A stretch of 64,000 nt of DNA from Streptomyces sp. ML-6 (GCF_030116705.1 NZ_JAOTIK010000001.1:1240001-1304000); one strand, 5' to 3'; counted from the stretch's first letter, positions 8,329-17,897 are shown. Program-made: numbers and translations. The notes: generated by a model from the letters alone, not told the origin.

Positions 8329-9285
8329 TCAGACCGGGCCGTCGTACGCGGCGAGCGCCGCCCGGGCCGCCTCCCGCGCGCTCCGCGCCAGCTCCGGCGG
8401 GGAGACGATGCGGCCCTCCCCGCCCAGCCGCAGCGCGAGCCTGCGCAGCGAGGCCGGATCGGGGGTGCGCAGGGTGATGCACAGCCCGCCGTCGGGCAGT
8501 TCCTGCGCGCTGTCGTGCGGGTAGTACTCGGCGACCCACCGTCCGCCGGGGCCCACCTCGACCACGACCTCGGGGTCCTCGGCCGCCGGGTGGACGAGCC
8601 CTTCGGACAGGTCCCGCAGTTCGAGCTCGGGCGGCGCGGCCGGTTCGTCGAGGAGTCGGATCTCGGCCACCCGGTCGAGCCGGAAGGTGCGCCGGTCCTC
8701 GGAGGACCGGCACCAGGCCTCCATGTACGTGTGGCCCACGGCGAACAGCCGGATCGGGTCCACCTCGCGCTCGGTGAGTTCGTCGCGGGCGGGCGAGTAG
8801 TAGCGCAGCCAGAGCCGGCGGCGCTCGGAGATCGCCCGGTCGACGTCGGCGAAGACACCGCCCTCCGACTCGAAGGTGACCGAGAGCCGGGAGCTCGCCG
8901 CGCCCGTCTCACCGGCCGCGGTCTCCAGCTTCGCGGTGGCCCGCAGCAGCGCCTGCCGGTCGCTCTCGCGCAGTCCGGGCAGGGTGGCCACGGCGCGGGC
9001 GGCCACCAGGAGCGCCGTCGCCTCGTCGGCGGCGAGCCGCAGCGGCGCGGCGACGTCGTCCGGGTTGTGCCACCAGATGCGCTCGCCGTCGGTGTCGATG
9101 TCCAGCAGGTCCCCGCCGCGGAAGCTCGTCCCGCACATGGGCAGCACGTCGAGGTCCGAGATCAGCTCGTCCTCGGTGATCCCGAAGGCGCGGGCCACGT
9201 CCTGGACGTGGGCGCCGGGACGCTCGCGCAGGTACGTCACCAGGGAGAGCATCCGGCGGGTCTGGTCGATCGCGTTCGTCGCCAT
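8329..9285 (-). CDS. pafC: WYL-domain transcriptional activator PafC
   Basis: A 318-residue WYL protein: N-terminal winged helix-turn-helix (about residues 8-65), then a WYL domain and the WCX C-terminal extension. With PafB it activates the LexA-independent DNA-damage response of actinobacteria and acts at RecA-NDp promoters. AFGITEDELISDLDVL is the recognition-helix region, and RRLWLRYYSPARDEL lies in the WYL fold. The start is the ATG at 9285. It follows pafB by 17 bases, the usual pafB-pafC pair, but here pafA is not directly upstream; two FKBP genes intervene. Confidence 0.92.
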   Translation of the reverse strand: MATNAIDQTRRMLSLVTYLRERPGAHVQDVARAFGITEDELISDLDVLPMCGTSFRGGDLLDIDTDGERIWWHNPDDVAAPLRLAADEATALLVAARAVATLPGLRESDRQALLRATAKLETAAGETGAASSRLSVTFESEGGVFADVDRAISERRRLWLRYYSPARDELTEREVDPIRLFAVGHTYMEAWCRSSEDRRTFRLDRVAEIRLLDEPAAPPELELRDLSEGLVHPAAEDPEVVVEVGPGGRWVAEYYPHDSAQELPDGGLCITLRTPDPASLRRLALRLGGEGRIVSPPELARSAREAARAALAAYDGPV

Positions 9286-9302
9286 GAGTACGCTCCTCCC
9301 TC

Positions 9303-10256
9303 TCAGTCCTCGGCCACGGCGCGCAGCCGCTCCACCACGTCGGCCCGCAGATCGGCGGGTTCCTCCACGACCACGTCCGGGCCGAACTCGACGAGCCAGG
9401 CGTCCAGGCCGTGTCCGTACGGAATCTCCAACTCGTCCCACCCGTTCCCGAGTTCCCGGACCGACACGGCGCGCGAGCGCAGCGGGTAGCCGGCTCCGGT
9501 GCGCAGCCTGATCAGCGCGGTCCTGGTGGCCGTCTCCCCCGCCCAGCTCTCGACGGTCTCGCGGACGGTCACCACGTCGGGCACCTCCCTGGTGAACGCC
9601 CCGGCCCGGGAGCGGACCCGGCCGGTGATCCGGGAAAGCCGGAACACCCGCTCGGCCCCGCGGTCGCGGTCCCAGCCGGCCAGGTACCAGTGGCCGCGCC
9701 AGCACTCCAGCGTCCACGGTTCGACGTGGCGCTGTTCGGAGCGGGCCGCGTTGCCCTTGCGGTAGTCGAAGACCACCGGGCGGCGGTCCCGGCAGGCCAG
9801 CATCAGCGGTTCGAAGGCGGCCTCGTGGACGGGGATGCGCGGTTCGAGGGCGCTGTGCACCTCGTACGTCTCCTCGGTCTCCGGCATGCCGGCGGCCCGC
9901 AGCTTCTGCAGCGCACCGCTGGCGGCGCCGGCCAGCCGGGCCTGCTGCCAGACCTTGGCGGCCAGTCCGAGCGCGGCGGCCTCCTCGGCGTCCAACGTGA
10001 TCGGGGGCAGCCGGTTGCTGTCGCGGCGGGCGAGGTAGCCGATGTCGCCGTCCAGGTTCTCCACGGTCTCGATGACCAGACCGAGCTCGCGCAGATCGTC
10101 CTTGTCGCGCTCGAACATCCGGTTGAAGGCGTCGTCGGAGCCCGCTTCCAGGTAGGCCTCGATGGACCCGCGCAGCTCGCGCTTGCTGAGCGGGCGGCGG
10201 GTCCCCAGCAGGCACAGCGCCAGGTTCATCAGCCGCTCGGCCTTGGCAATCGCCAT
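9303..10256 (-). CDS. pafB: WYL-domain transcriptional activator PafB
   Basis: A 317-residue WYL protein, partner of PafC. The N-terminal helix-turn-helix (KAERLMNLALCLLGTRRPLS onward) is followed by the WYL domain (RDRRPVVFDYRKGNAARS and HWYLAGWDRDRGAERVFRL) and a C-terminal WCX region. ATG at 10256 with an AAAGGG ribosome site about 7 bases upstream. A perfect 12-base palindrome at 10283-10294 lies in the upstream region together with a TACGGT -10 candidate. The strong FKBP terminator at 10321-10352 separates it from the upstream genes, so pafBC probably has its own promoter. Confidence 0.92.
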   Translation of the reverse strand: MAIAKAERLMNLALCLLGTRRPLSKRELRGSIEAYLEAGSDDAFNRMFERDKDDLRELGLVIETVENLDGDIGYLARRDSNRLPPITLDAEEAAALGLAAKVWQQARLAGAASGALQKLRAAGMPETEETYEVHSALEPRIPVHEAAFEPLMLACRDRRPVVFDYRKGNAARSEQRHVEPWTLECWRGHWYLAGWDRDRGAERVFRLSRITGRVRSRAGAFTREVPDVVTVRETVESWAGETATRTALIRLRTGAGYPLRSRAVSVRELGNGWDELEIPYGHGLDAWLVEFGPDVVVEEPADLRADVVERLRAVAED

Positions 10257-10282
10257 CGGCGCCCTTTCTGTTTCGCTCTACG

Positions 10283-10294
10283 ACGGTCGACCGT
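10283..10294. promoter_or_regulatory. 12-base palindrome upstream of pafB
   Basis: ACGGTCGACCGT is a perfect palindrome 27 bases before the pafB ATG and overlaps a minus-strand TACGGT -10 candidate. It could be an operator; no regulator is implied by the sequence. Confidence 0.35.
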
Positions 10295-10320
10295 ACCGCT
10301 CCGCGCTGTCCGGGCAAAAG

Positions 10321-10352
10321 CGAGGGCCCGTGCCTGATGGCACGGGCCCTCG
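10321..10352 (-). terminator. strong stem-loop terminator after the FKBP gene
   Basis: A perfect 14-base stem (CGAGGGCCCGTGCC at 10321-10334 with its complement at 10339-10352) closes on a TGAT loop, 18 bases after the FKBP stop codon. There is no U tract. It separates the FKBP genes from pafBC. Confidence 0.8.
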
Positions 10353-10369
10353 CATCGCACGGATGCGGA

Positions 10370-10744
10370 TCAGACGGCGACCAGGTCGCAGACGAAGATC
10401 AGCGTCTCGCCGGGCGCGATGCGGCCGCCGCCGGCGCCGCGGTCGCCGTACGCGAGGTGCGCGGGGATGGTCAGCTGGCGACGGCCGCCGACCTTCATGC
10501 CCTGCACGCCCTGGTCCCAGCCGGCGATGACCTGACCGGCACCGAGCTGGAACTGCAGCGGGGCGCCGCGGTTCCAGGAGGCGTCGAACTCCTCACCGGT
10601 GGAGAAGGCCACACCGACGTAGTGCACGGAGACGGAGTCGCCCGCCTTGGCGACCGCGCCGTCGCCCTCCCAGATGTCCTTGATCTCCAGCTCGGCCGGC
10701 GGCTCGCCACCCGGGAAGTCGATCTCGGGCTTCTCGATGCTCAC
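10370..10744 (-). CDS. FKBP-type peptidyl-prolyl isomerase
   Basis: A 124-residue single-domain FKBP with no signal peptide, so a cytoplasmic cis/trans prolyl isomerase. Recognisable parts are VSVHYVGVAFSTGEEFDASW, GAGQVIAGWDQGVQGMKVGG and RQLTIPAHLAYGDRGAGGG, the family's active-site strands. The start at 10744 reads MSIEKPEIDFPGG. It lies 43 bases after the two-domain FKBP lipoprotein gene on the same strand and ends just before a strong terminator, so the two genes form a small operon. Confidence 0.95.
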   Translation of the reverse strand: MSIEKPEIDFPGGEPPAELEIKDIWEGDGAVAKAGDSVSVHYVGVAFSTGEEFDASWNRGAPLQFQLGAGQVIAGWDQGVQGMKVGGRRQLTIPAHLAYGDRGAGGGRIAPGETLIFVCDLVAV

Positions 10745-10787
10745 TGACTTGCTCCTCTTGATGATGAACTGGGCAACCGGGACAGTC

Positions 10788-11744
10788 TTACATCTTCGCC
10801 AGCAGGTCCACCGCGAAGACCAGCGTGGACTTGGCGGGGATGGTCTGCTGGGCCTTGTCGCCGAAGCCCTGGTCCGGCGGGATGACGAGCAGCACCCGGC
10901 TGCCGATCTTCTTGCCGACCAGCCCGTCCTTCAGGCCCTTCAGGGTGACCTGGGCGAGCGGGAAGGTCTGCGTCTTGCCCGCCGCGTAGGTGCTGTCGAA
11001 GGTCTTGCCGTCCTTCCACGTCAGTCCGACGTAGTTCACGACGACGCTGTCGGTGTCCTTCACGACCTCGCCCTCGGACTCCAGGACATAGGTGGAGACC
11101 AGCTTCTTCGGCGGGTCGCTCTTGGTCGGGATGGTGACCTTGGGCGCCTTGCCGTCCGTGTTGGTGCCGACCTTCGGGAGGTCGATGTCGTCCTGGGCGA
11201 CCTCGGTGCCCTTGGCGGAGGCCGGGATCTGCGTCGCCTTCAGGACGTCGACGACGAAGACGAGCGTGGCGTTGGGCTTGATGTCGCTGCCCTGCCCCTG
11301 GGCGCCGTAACCGAGGTCCGGCGGGATGACCAGCTGGACCCGGCTGCCGACCTTCTGGCCGACGAGGCCCTTGTCCCAGCCCTGGATGACCATGCCGGCG
11401 CCGAGGGTCAGGTCGAACGGCTGCTTGCGGTCGAAACTGTTGTCGAACGGCTTGTCGGAGTCCCAGGACTGGCCGAGGTAATTGACCTGGATCGCGTCGC
11501 CGTTCTTGAGCGTGGCGCCGTCGCCCTCGCTGACGACTCTGGTCTTCAGCTCCTTGGGCGGGTTGCCCGTGCCCTTGGCCAGGGTGGGCTTCTCCCCGAA
11601 CTTCGCACCTGCGGTGATCGCGGGGAAGCCGTCCTTCGACGGGGCGGAGGCGGAAACGGAATCGGAAGCGGAGCCCTTCTCGTCGCCGCAGCCCGCTGCC
11701 AGCAGCAACAGGGGTACGACGAGAAGGCCGGCAAGTCGGCGCAC
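10788..11744 (-). CDS. two-domain FKBP isomerase lipoprotein
   Basis: A 318-residue exported lipoprotein. The first 19 residues form a signal peptide ending in the lipobox LAAGC, followed by a Ser-rich linker. Two FKBP domains follow (about residues 70-175 and 205-318). The first has QVNYLGQSWDSDKPFDNSF and GAGMVIQGWDKGLVGQKVG; the second is more diverged (VNYVGLTWKDGKTFDSTY, then QVTLKGLKDGLVGKKIG), so it may be less active. The predicted role is folding of exported proteins at the outer face of the membrane. pafA lies upstream on the same strand, 127 bases away. Confidence 0.93.
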   Translation of the reverse strand: MRRLAGLLVVPLLLLAAGCGDEKGSASDSVSASAPSKDGFPAITAGAKFGEKPTLAKGTGNPPKELKTRVVSEGDGATLKNGDAIQVNYLGQSWDSDKPFDNSFDRKQPFDLTLGAGMVIQGWDKGLVGQKVGSRVQLVIPPDLGYGAQGQGSDIKPNATLVFVVDVLKATQIPASAKGTEVAQDDIDLPKVGTNTDGKAPKVTIPTKSDPPKKLVSTYVLESEGEVVKDTDSVVVNYVGLTWKDGKTFDSTYAAGKTQTFPLAQVTLKGLKDGLVGKKIGSRVLLVIPPDQGFGDKAQQTIPAKSTLVFAVDLLAKM

Positions 11745-11871
11745 TGGTTCCTCAGATCTCAGACGGCACGATGGGTTGGGTCCCCGCCACTCTAGGGCGT
11801 ACGCGGGGCCCCGTACGAGGAACGCACGGGGCCCTGCGTCGCGTCGTCGGCCGGGCTTCTCCCGCGCCGGG

Positions 11872-13233
11872 TCACATACCCGCGATCAGCTTCTCGACAC
11901 GGTCGTCCACCGAACGGAACGGGTCCTTGCACAACACGGTGCGCTGCGCCTGGTCGTTGAGCTTGAGGTGCACCCAGTCGACGGTGAAGTCCCGCCGCTG
12001 TTCCTGCGCCCTGCGGATGAAGTCGCCGCGCAGCCGCGCCCTGGTCGTCTGCGGGGGCACGGACTTGCCCTCGAAGATCTTCAGGTCGTTGCAGACGCGG
12101 GCGGCCTGCCCCTTGCGTTCCAGCAGGTAGTACAGGCCGCGACGACGGTGGATGTCATGGTACGCGAGGTCTATCTGGGCGACCCGTGGGTGCGACATGG
12201 TCATGTTGTGCTTGGCCCGGTACCGCTCGATGAGCTTGTACTTCATCACCCAGTCGATCTCGGTCTCGATCCGGTCGAGGTCCTCGGCCTCGACCGCGTC
12301 GAGCGTACGGCCCCAGAGCTCCAGCACCCGGGCGACCGTCCCGGTGCGGATGCCGCGGCGGTCGACGAAGTCGACGGCCTTCTCGTAGTACTCGCGCTGC
12401 ACCTCGATGGCCGACGCCTCGCGGCCGCTGGCCAGGCGCACCTTGCGCTGCCCGGTGGTGTCGTGGCTGACCTCGCGGATCGCCCGGATCGGGTTCTCCA
12501 GCGTCAGGTCCCGCATCACCGTGCCCGCTTCGATCATGCGGAGCACCAGGTCGGTCGCGCCGACCTTGAGCAGCATGGTCGTCTCGGACATGTTGGAGTC
12601 ACCGACGATGACGTGGAGGCGGCGGTACCGCTCCGCGTCCGCGTGCGGTTCGTCACGTGTGTTGATGATCGGACGGGAACGCGTCGTCGCGGAACTGACG
12701 CCCTCCCAGATGTGCTCGGCACGCTGGCTGACGCAGTAGACGGCGCCCCGGGGGGTCTGCAGCACCTTGCCCGCGCCGCAGATCAGTTGCCTCGTGACGA
12801 GGAAGGGAATGAGGATGTCCGCGAGCCGGGAGAATTCACCGTGTCGTGCCACCAGGTAGTTCTCGTGGCAGCCGTAGGAATTCCCCGCGGAGTCGGTGTT
12901 GTTCTTGAAGAGATAGACGTCGCCCGCGATTCCCTCCTCGTGCAGGCGGCGTTCGGCGTCGACGAGCAGACCTTCGAGAATGCGCTCACCGGCCTTGTCG
13001 TGGGTGACCAGTTCGGTCAGGTTGTCGCATTCGGGGGTTGCATATTCCGGATGCGATCCCACGTCGAGGTAGAGGCGGGCGCCGTTCCGCAGAAAGACAT
13101 TGCTGCTGCGGCCCCATGACACAACACGGCGGAAGAGGTAGCGCGCCACTTCGTCAGGGGACAGTCGGCGCTGTCCCCTGAACGTGCACGTGACGCCGTA
13201 CTCGTTCTCCAGCCCGAAAATGCGGCGGTCCAT
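11872..13233 (-). CDS. pafA: Pup-protein ligase PafA
   Basis: A 453-residue carboxylate-amine ligase of the glutamine-synthetase superfamily. It joins the C-terminal glutamate of Pup to substrate lysines using ATP. The N-terminal [16 protein letters not shown] carries the conserved catalytic Glu region, and [20 protein letters not shown] and [12 protein letters not shown] are further signature blocks. Length matches Mycobacterium PafA (about 452). A TAATGT -10 ends 6 bases before the ATG, so the mRNA looks leaderless, and this promoter overlaps the end of the upstream MFS gene. Unlike mycobacteria, pafA here is separated from pafBC by FKBP genes. Confidence 0.97.
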   Translation of the reverse strand: MDRRIFGLENEYGVTCTFRGQRRLSPDEVARYLFRRVVSWGRSSNVFLRNGARLYLDVGSHPEYATPECDNLTELVTHDKAGERILEGLLVDAERRLHEEGIAGDVYLFKNNTDSAGNSYGCHENYLVARHGEFSRLADILIPFLVTRQLICGAGKVLQTPRGAVYCVSQRAEHIWEGVSSATTRSRPIINTRDEPHADAERYRRLHVIVGDSNMSETTMLLKVGATDLVLRMIEAGTVMRDLTLENPIRAIREVSHDTTGQRKVRLASGREASAIEVQREYYEKAVDFVDRRGIRTGTVARVLELWGRTLDAVEAEDLDRIETEIDWVMKYKLIERYRAKHNMTMSHPRVAQIDLAYHDIHRRRGLYYLLERKGQAARVCNDLKIFEGKSVPPQTTRARLRGDFIRRAQEQRRDFTVDWVHLKLNDQAQRTVLCKDPFRSVDDRVEKLIAGM

Positions 13234-13239
13234 GACTGA

Positions 13240-13245
13240 ACATTA
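13240..13245 (-). promoter_or_regulatory. -10 element of the leaderless pafA promoter
   Basis: Minus-strand TAATGT is followed by TCAGTC and then the pafA ATG, so the start point falls on the A of ATG. The element overlaps the stop codon of the MFS gene. Confidence 0.5.
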
Positions 13246-14502
13246 CGCCTGATGGCCTGAGCTGAAACCGGGTTCGACAGCACCGTTTCGATCATTTTCC
13301 GATCCCCGTACCGCAACTGCGGTGCGGCCGGGAACTGCCAGTACCCGTCCGGTGGTCAGCAGAACGAGGAGTGCCGCCACTCCACCGGCCGCAGCGACGG
13401 CGAAACTCCACGCCGTGCCGCCCAGCTCGACGGCCGGGCCCGCCACGGCCGTTCCCACCGCGGCACCCACCCCGAACGTCGTCACCAGCCAGGAGAACGC
13501 CTCGGTCACGGTGCCCCGCGGGGCGTGCCGGTCGACCACGATGAACGAGCAGGCGATCGCGGGGGCCAGGAAGACCCCGGCCAGGGCCGCCAGCGCGGTC
13601 ATGGCGACCACGCCCGGTGTCAGCATCAGCGGCAGGTAGCCCAGCGCCAGCAGGGCGACGATGACCCGCAGCCGGCGCTCCGGGGCCCCGGCCCACTGCC
13701 GCGCCCCGTACACCGCGCCGCCGATCAGCGCACCCAGCCCGAGCGCGGCCATCAGCCAGCCGTACACCGACTCGCGGCCGTGGTCGTCGGCGTAGGCCAC
13801 ACCGGCCACCGTGATCGAGCCCAGCGCCAGTCCGACGAAGAAGAACGAGCCGAGCAGCACCAGCAGCCCCGGCGAGCGCAGCGCGCCCAGCCAGTGCGCC
13901 TCGCGGGGCGCGGAGCGCCAGGTGCGGGACGGTTCGGAGAGGACGACGGAGAGCGCCCCCAGCACCCCCAGCACGTTGATGACGAGCAGGGCGGCGGCGG
14001 GCGACCAGAGCGAGACCAGCACCGTGACCAGGAGCGGGCCCAGGGTGAACATGACCTCCTGGGCGACGGCGTCCATGGCGTACGCCCGGTGCACCCTGTC
14101 CTCACCGCCCAGGACGCTCGGCCACAGGGCCCGCAGGCCGCCCTCCAGCGGAGGTGTGAAGAGCCCGGCCACCACGACCGCCCCGTAGGCCAGGGGCAGC
14201 GAACCGAGGCCCACCACGGCCAGCAGGACCATGCCCAGCGCCGAGACCACCGAGGCCGGGAGCTGGACGCGCGGCTGGCCGTACAGGTCCACGGCGCGGC
14301 CCAGCAGCGGCTGGCCGACGGCGGTGGACAGTCCGTACACGGCCGCGAGCGCGCCGGCGAGGGTGTAGCTGCCGCCCTCGGCCCGGGTGAAGAGCACGAT
14401 CGCGATGTGGCCGGTCCCGCTCGGCAGTCGCCCCAGCAGGGTTCCCGCCAGCAGCCGCGCGGCGTGTTTCGCCCGGAGGATGTCCAGATATCCCGCGGCC
14501 AT
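13243..14502 (-). CDS. MFS transporter
   Basis: A 419-residue major-facilitator protein with about 12 membrane segments and no obvious soluble domain. It probably exports a small molecule, but the substrate is unknown. The fold is suggested by the paired halves (LLGRLPSGTGHIAIVLFT near the start, LGALIGGAVYGARQWAG in the middle). ATG at 14502 reads MAAGYLDILRAKHAAR. It is transcribed away from the LacI-family gene, with two TACGTA motifs between them, so that regulator probably controls it. Its 3' end abuts pafA. Confidence 0.85.
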   Translation of the reverse strand: MAAGYLDILRAKHAARLLAGTLLGRLPSGTGHIAIVLFTRAEGGSYTLAGALAAVYGLSTAVGQPLLGRAVDLYGQPRVQLPASVVSALGMVLLAVVGLGSLPLAYGAVVVAGLFTPPLEGGLRALWPSVLGGEDRVHRAYAMDAVAQEVMFTLGPLLVTVLVSLWSPAAALLVINVLGVLGALSVVLSEPSRTWRSAPREAHWLGALRSPGLLVLLGSFFFVGLALGSITVAGVAYADDHGRESVYGWLMAALGLGALIGGAVYGARQWAGAPERRLRVIVALLALGYLPLMLTPGVVAMTALAALAGVFLAPAIACSFIVVDRHAPRGTVTEAFSWLVTTFGVGAAVGTAVAGPAVELGGTAWSFAVAAAGGVAALLVLLTTGRVLAVPGRTAVAVRGSENDRNGAVEPGFSSGHQA

Positions 14503-14549
14503 GTCCGTCGCCCCTCTCCCTCGGGCGCTCTTCGGCCACCCAGAGGTTT

Positions 14550-14576
14550 TACGTATAACTTCGAGGCTCATACGTA
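14550..14576. promoter_or_regulatory. paired TACGTA operator candidates
   Basis: Two TACGTA hexamers (14550-14555 and 14571-14576) are 21 bases apart, which is two helical turns, in the intergenic region between the divergent MFS and LacI genes. Such central-CpG palindromes are typical LacI-family sites. A TACCAT -10 for the LacI gene overlaps the second site. Confidence 0.45.
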
Positions 14577-14637
14577 CCATGTGCCCAGTCCGCAGGTCCA
14601 CCGCACAGCGCCTGCCCCGATCGGCCCGGAGGCCCGA

Positions 14638-15663
14638 GTGACCAGCGCACCCCAGCCCGTACCGACCCGGCCCACCAGCCGCGACGTCGCCCGGGCCGCG
14701 GGCGTCTCGCAGGCCACCGTCTCCCTCGTGCTCGGCGACAAGTGGCGGGGCCGGGTCTCCGCGGCCACCGCGGAGCGCGTTCGGCACACCGCCCATGGGC
14801 TCGGCTACCGGCCCAATCTCGCCGCCCGCAATCTCCGCCTCGGCCGTACCAGGACCGCGCTGCTGGTCGTCCCCGCGCTCACCAACGAATTCTTCGCGCG
14901 CGTCTACACGGGGGCCGCCGCGGTAGCCGCCGAACACGATTTCGGGGTCGTCCTCTACCCGTCCCCCGAGGGCACCGGCCCGGCCCGGGACCCCTTCGCC
15001 TCGGCGAGCGCCTCCCTGGACGGCGTGATCGCCTCCTCCATGGCCGCCGGTGCCCTGGACGCGCTGCGCGGTGCGGCCCTGCCGCTGGTCATGCTCGACA
15101 GCGACCCGGCGGACGGCGGGGTCGCGGCCCGGGTCAATCTCGACGTCGCCGACGGCATGCGGCAGGTGGCGGAGCACCTGCTCGCCCTCGGCCACCGCCG
15201 TTTCGTCCACCTCGCCTCGGCGGTCGACTCCTGGACCTTCGTGGTGCGCGGCCGGGCGCTGCACGAGACCCTGCGGGCGGCTCCCGGCACCTCCGTGCGG
15301 ACCGTCACCGCGGCGCTCGACGTGCACGCGGGCCGTACGGCGGCCGAGCAGGTCCTCGCCGCCCCCGGCCCCCGGCCCACCGCCCTCGTCTGCGACGACG
15401 ACATCCTCGCCGCGGGTGCCTGCAAGGCCGCCCGCAGGCTGGGCCTGCGGGTGCCCGGCGACCTGTCGGTCACCGGCTTCGACGACCTGACCCTGGCCAC
15501 GGCCGTCGAGCCGGAGCTCACCACCGTGCGGCTGCCCGCCGAGCGGGTCGGCGAGCGCGGCATGGCGGCCCTGCTGGCGGTCCTGGACGACCGGCCGGTC
15601 GAGCCCGGCAGCCTGCCGGTGCGCCTGGTCGCCCGCGGTTCCTCGGCGCCCGTCCGCCCATGA
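14638..15663 (+). CDS. LacI-family transcriptional regulator
   Basis: A 341-residue LacI repressor. The N-terminal helix-turn-helix reads TSRDVARAAGVSQATVSLVL, and the hinge region includes GYRPNLAARNLRLGRT. The periplasmic-binding-protein-like domain spans about residues 65-335, with GFDDLTLATAVEPELTTVRL near the C-terminus. The GTG at 14638 is chosen because GGAGG lies 7 bases upstream. It is divergent from the MFS gene and probably regulates it and itself. The ligand is not predictable. Confidence 0.92.
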   Translation: MTSAPQPVPTRPTSRDVARAAGVSQATVSLVLGDKWRGRVSAATAERVRHTAHGLGYRPNLAARNLRLGRTRTALLVVPALTNEFFARVYTGAAAVAAEHDFGVVLYPSPEGTGPARDPFASASASLDGVIASSMAAGALDALRGAALPLVMLDSDPADGGVAARVNLDVADGMRQVAEHLLALGHRRFVHLASAVDSWTFVVRGRALHETLRAAPGTSVRTVTAALDVHAGRTAAEQVLAAPGPRPTALVCDDDILAAGACKAARRLGLRVPGDLSVTGFDDLTLATAVEPELTTVRLPAERVGERGMAALLAVLDDRPVEPGSLPVRLVARGSSAPVRP

Positions 15664-15667
15664 CCGC

Positions 15668-15697
15668 GCCCCGGCCCGCCGGGAGGCGGACCGGGGC
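15668..15697. terminator. stem-loop between convergent lacI and prcA
   Basis: A 13-position stem with one mismatch (15668-15680 against 15685-15697) and a 4-base loop lies between the two convergent stop codons. It could serve both directions. Confidence 0.6.
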
Positions 15698-15715
15698 GGG
15701 CATCACCGCGATGGG

Positions 15716-16531
15716 CTACTTCTCGGAGGACTCCACGTCCCCGCCGGAGTCGGCGGACCCGGTGGTGTCCGTCGGGGCCGCGGCGGCCCCGTCCTCGGTG
15801 TCGGAGGGGGCGTCCGTCGGCGCGGAGCCGCCGTCCGCCTCCAGCAGCCGGGCCAGCTGCCGCCCGACGATCCGCTTGAACTTCCGCTGCTGCGGCCGCG
15901 TACGGTCCAGGACCGCGACCTCCAGCCGCTCGGCGGGGATCTCCCGCTCGCTGCCGTTGGGGTCGCGCGACAGCGCCTGCACCGCCAGCTTGAGCGCCTC
16001 GGCGAGCGTCATCCCGTCCCGGTGGCGCTGGTCCAGGAAGGTGCTGATCTGCTCGGCGTTGCCGCCGACCGCGACCGAGCCGTGCTCGTCGACGATCGAA
16101 CCGTCGTGCGGCAGCCGGTAGATCTGGTCGCCCTCGGGCTCGGTGCCCACCTCGGCGACCACCAGCTCCACCTCGTACGGCTTCTCGGCCGCGCTGGAGA
16201 AGATGGTGCCCAGCGTCTGCGCGTAGACGTTGGCCAGCCCACGGGCCGTCACGTCGTCGCGGTCGTAGGTGTATCCGCGCAGATCGGCGTAGCGCACACC
16301 GCCGATGCGGAGGTTCTCGTACTCGTTGTACTTGCCGGCGGCGGCGAAGCCGATCCGGTCGTAGATCTCGCTGAACTTGTGCAGCGCGCGGGACGGGTTC
16401 TCGCCGACGAACACAATGCCGTCGGCATACTGCAGCACAACCAGGCTGCGACCACGGGCGATGCCCTTCCGGGCGTATTCCGCCCGGTCGGCCATGGCCT
16501 GCTGGGGTGAGACATAGAACGGCGTCGACAC
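15716..16531 (-). CDS. prcA: 20S proteasome alpha subunit
   Basis: A 271-residue alpha subunit that forms the outer rings of the proteasome and gates entry. The N-terminus [20 protein letters not shown] is the actinobacterial gating segment. [20 protein letters not shown] begins the core fold, and alpha subunits lack a catalytic N-terminal threonine. The last 40 residues are an acidic, Ala/Ser/Thr-rich tail of low complexity, longer than in M. tuberculosis PrcA. It lies 58 bases after prcB and is surely cotranscribed with it. Confidence 0.97.
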   Translation of the reverse strand: MSTPFYVSPQQAMADRAEYARKGIARGRSLVVLQYADGIVFVGENPSRALHKFSEIYDRIGFAAAGKYNEYENLRIGGVRYADLRGYTYDRDDVTARGLANVYAQTLGTIFSSAAEKPYEVELVVAEVGTEPEGDQIYRLPHDGSIVDEHGSVAVGGNAEQISTFLDQRHRDGMTLAEALKLAVQALSRDPNGSEREIPAERLEVAVLDRTRPQQRKFKRIVGRQLARLLEADGGSAPTDAPSDTEDGAAAAPTDTTGSADSGGDVESSEK

Positions 16532-16589
16532 CGGTTATCCGTCCCTTTCTGTCAGTGACGAGAGCATCGAAGAAGCAGCGGAACGGCGG

Positions 16590-17435
16590 TCAGAGCAGCG
16601 CGGCGCGCGGGCCGTCGGGCTGCTCCATCCGGCGTTCGAGGACCGAGCGGGCGATGTCGGAGGATTCCGCGTCGTCCAGCCTCCGGTAGCCCTCGTCGGT
16701 GATGACGGTGACGATCGGATAGATCCGCCGGCCCACGTCCGGGCCGCCGGTCGCCGAGTCGTCGTCGGCCGCGTCGTACAGCGCCTGCACGACCAGGGTG
16801 AGTGCCTCCTGCTCCGTCAGGTCGTCGCGGTAGAGCTTCTTCATGGAGCTGCGGGCGAAGACCGATCCCGAGCCGGTGGCCGCGTACCCGTGCTCCTCCG
16901 AACGGCCGCCGGTCACGTCGTACGAGAAGATCCGGCCCTTCTCGCGGTCGAGGTCGAAGCCCGCGAAGAGCGGCACGACGGCGAGGCCCTGCATGGCCAT
17001 CCCCAGATTGCTGCGGATCATCGTGGAGAGCCGGTTCGCCTTGCCCTCCAGGGAGAGCTGGGCGCCCTCGACCTTCTCGAAGTGCTCCAGCTCCAGCTGG
17101 AACAGCTTGACCATCTCCACGGCCAGTCCGGCCGTGCCGGCGATGCCCACCGAGGAGTACTCGTCGGCCGGGAAGACCTTCTCGATGTCGCGCTGTGCGA
17201 TCACATTGCCCATGGTCGCCCGCCGGTCACCGGCCAGGACCACCCCGCCGGGGAACGTCACCGCGACGATGGTCGTCCCGTGCGGCGCCTCGACGGCCCC
17301 CTGGAGGGGCGGCAGGCTGCGGTTGCCCGGGAGCAGCTCCGGGGACTGGTCGGACAGGAAATCCATGAACGAAGAGGATCCCGGCGTCAGGAAGGCAGCT
17401 GGTAGACGCCCGGTGCTACGAGTGTTGGCTTCCAC
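16590..17435 (-). CDS. prcB: 20S proteasome beta subunit
   Basis: A 281-residue proprotein. Autocleavage between Gly53 and Thr54 ([12 protein letters not shown]) exposes the catalytic threonine of the inner beta rings. The mature part shows [17 protein letters not shown] with the conserved Asp and Arg, and EDLTEQ-like loops typical of the fold. The propeptide of about 53 residues matches actinobacterial PrcB. prcA follows at 58 bases. The upstream pup gene ends in a strong stem-loop at 17609-17641, so prcBA may rely partly on its own promoter in 17436-17608. Confidence 0.97.
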   Translation of the reverse strand: MEANTRSTGRLPAAFLTPGSSSFMDFLSDQSPELLPGNRSLPPLQGAVEAPHGTTIVAVTFPGGVVLAGDRRATMGNVIAQRDIEKVFPADEYSSVGIAGTAGLAVEMVKLFQLELEHFEKVEGAQLSLEGKANRLSTMIRSNLGMAMQGLAVVPLFAGFDLDREKGRIFSYDVTGGRSEEHGYAATGSGSVFARSSMKKLYRDDLTEQEALTLVVQALYDAADDDSATGGPDVGRRIYPIVTVITDEGYRRLDDAESSDIARSVLERRMEQPDGPRAALL

Positions 17436-17608
17436 GCGTTTCCCTCCAGGTAAGCGACGGCCCCGAACCGGATGTCGGGATCGTCTCCCAACTCGCCGAC
17501 GGCCGAATTGCAGTTGATGCGGTTACGCCACGGACCCTACCCGTCCCGTGGCGGTGATCCACATGAACCGTGGGGGCAGCTGTCCGGCTCGCGGTGCCGC
17601 TTGTGGCC

Positions 17609-17641
17609 GCGCGGTACGGGCCGACCGGGCCCGTACCGCGC
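17609..17641 (-). terminator. stem-loop between pup and prcB
   Basis: A perfect 14-base stem (GCGCGGTACGGGCC at 17609-17622 and its complement at 17628-17641) with a 5-base loop lies 38 bases after the pup stop. Just after the stop is a further palindrome, TTCACATTTGTGAA at 17665-17678. Confidence 0.7.
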
Positions 17642-17678
17642 GTACCGCCTTCCACTCCCCCGCGTTCACATTTGTGAA

Positions 17679-17897
17679 TTACTGTCCGCCCTTTTGGACG
17701 AACGAACGCACGAAGTCCTCGGCGTTCTCCTCGAGCACGTCATCGATCTCGTCCAGGACCGAGTCGACGTCGTCGCTCAGCTTCTCCTGGCGCTCCTTGA
17801 GGTCCTCGGAGGCCTGCGCGTCCTGCGCCTGCTCCTCGACCTCCTCGGTGGAACGCGTCGCCTTCTGCTGTCCGCCGCCGGTGTCCTTGGTCGCCAT
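17679..17897 (-). CDS. pup: prokaryotic ubiquitin-like protein Pup
   Basis: A 72-residue, highly charged, mostly disordered protein tag. It begins MATKDTGGGQQKATRSTEE and ends FVRSFVQKGGQ; the C-terminal Gln must be deamidated to Glu by Dop before PafA can ligate it. The central helix that Arc's coiled coil recognises (residues about 25-60, SEDLKERQEKLSDDVDSVLD) is clear. The ATG at 17897 is chosen over one three codons upstream because the family starts MATKD and GGGGTGAG sits upstream. It is 121 bases after dop and is followed by a stem-loop. A PafBC-like promoter lies upstream. Confidence 0.98.
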   Translation of the reverse strand: MATKDTGGGQQKATRSTEEVEEQAQDAQASEDLKERQEKLSDDVDSVLDEIDDVLEENAEDFVRSFVQKGGQ

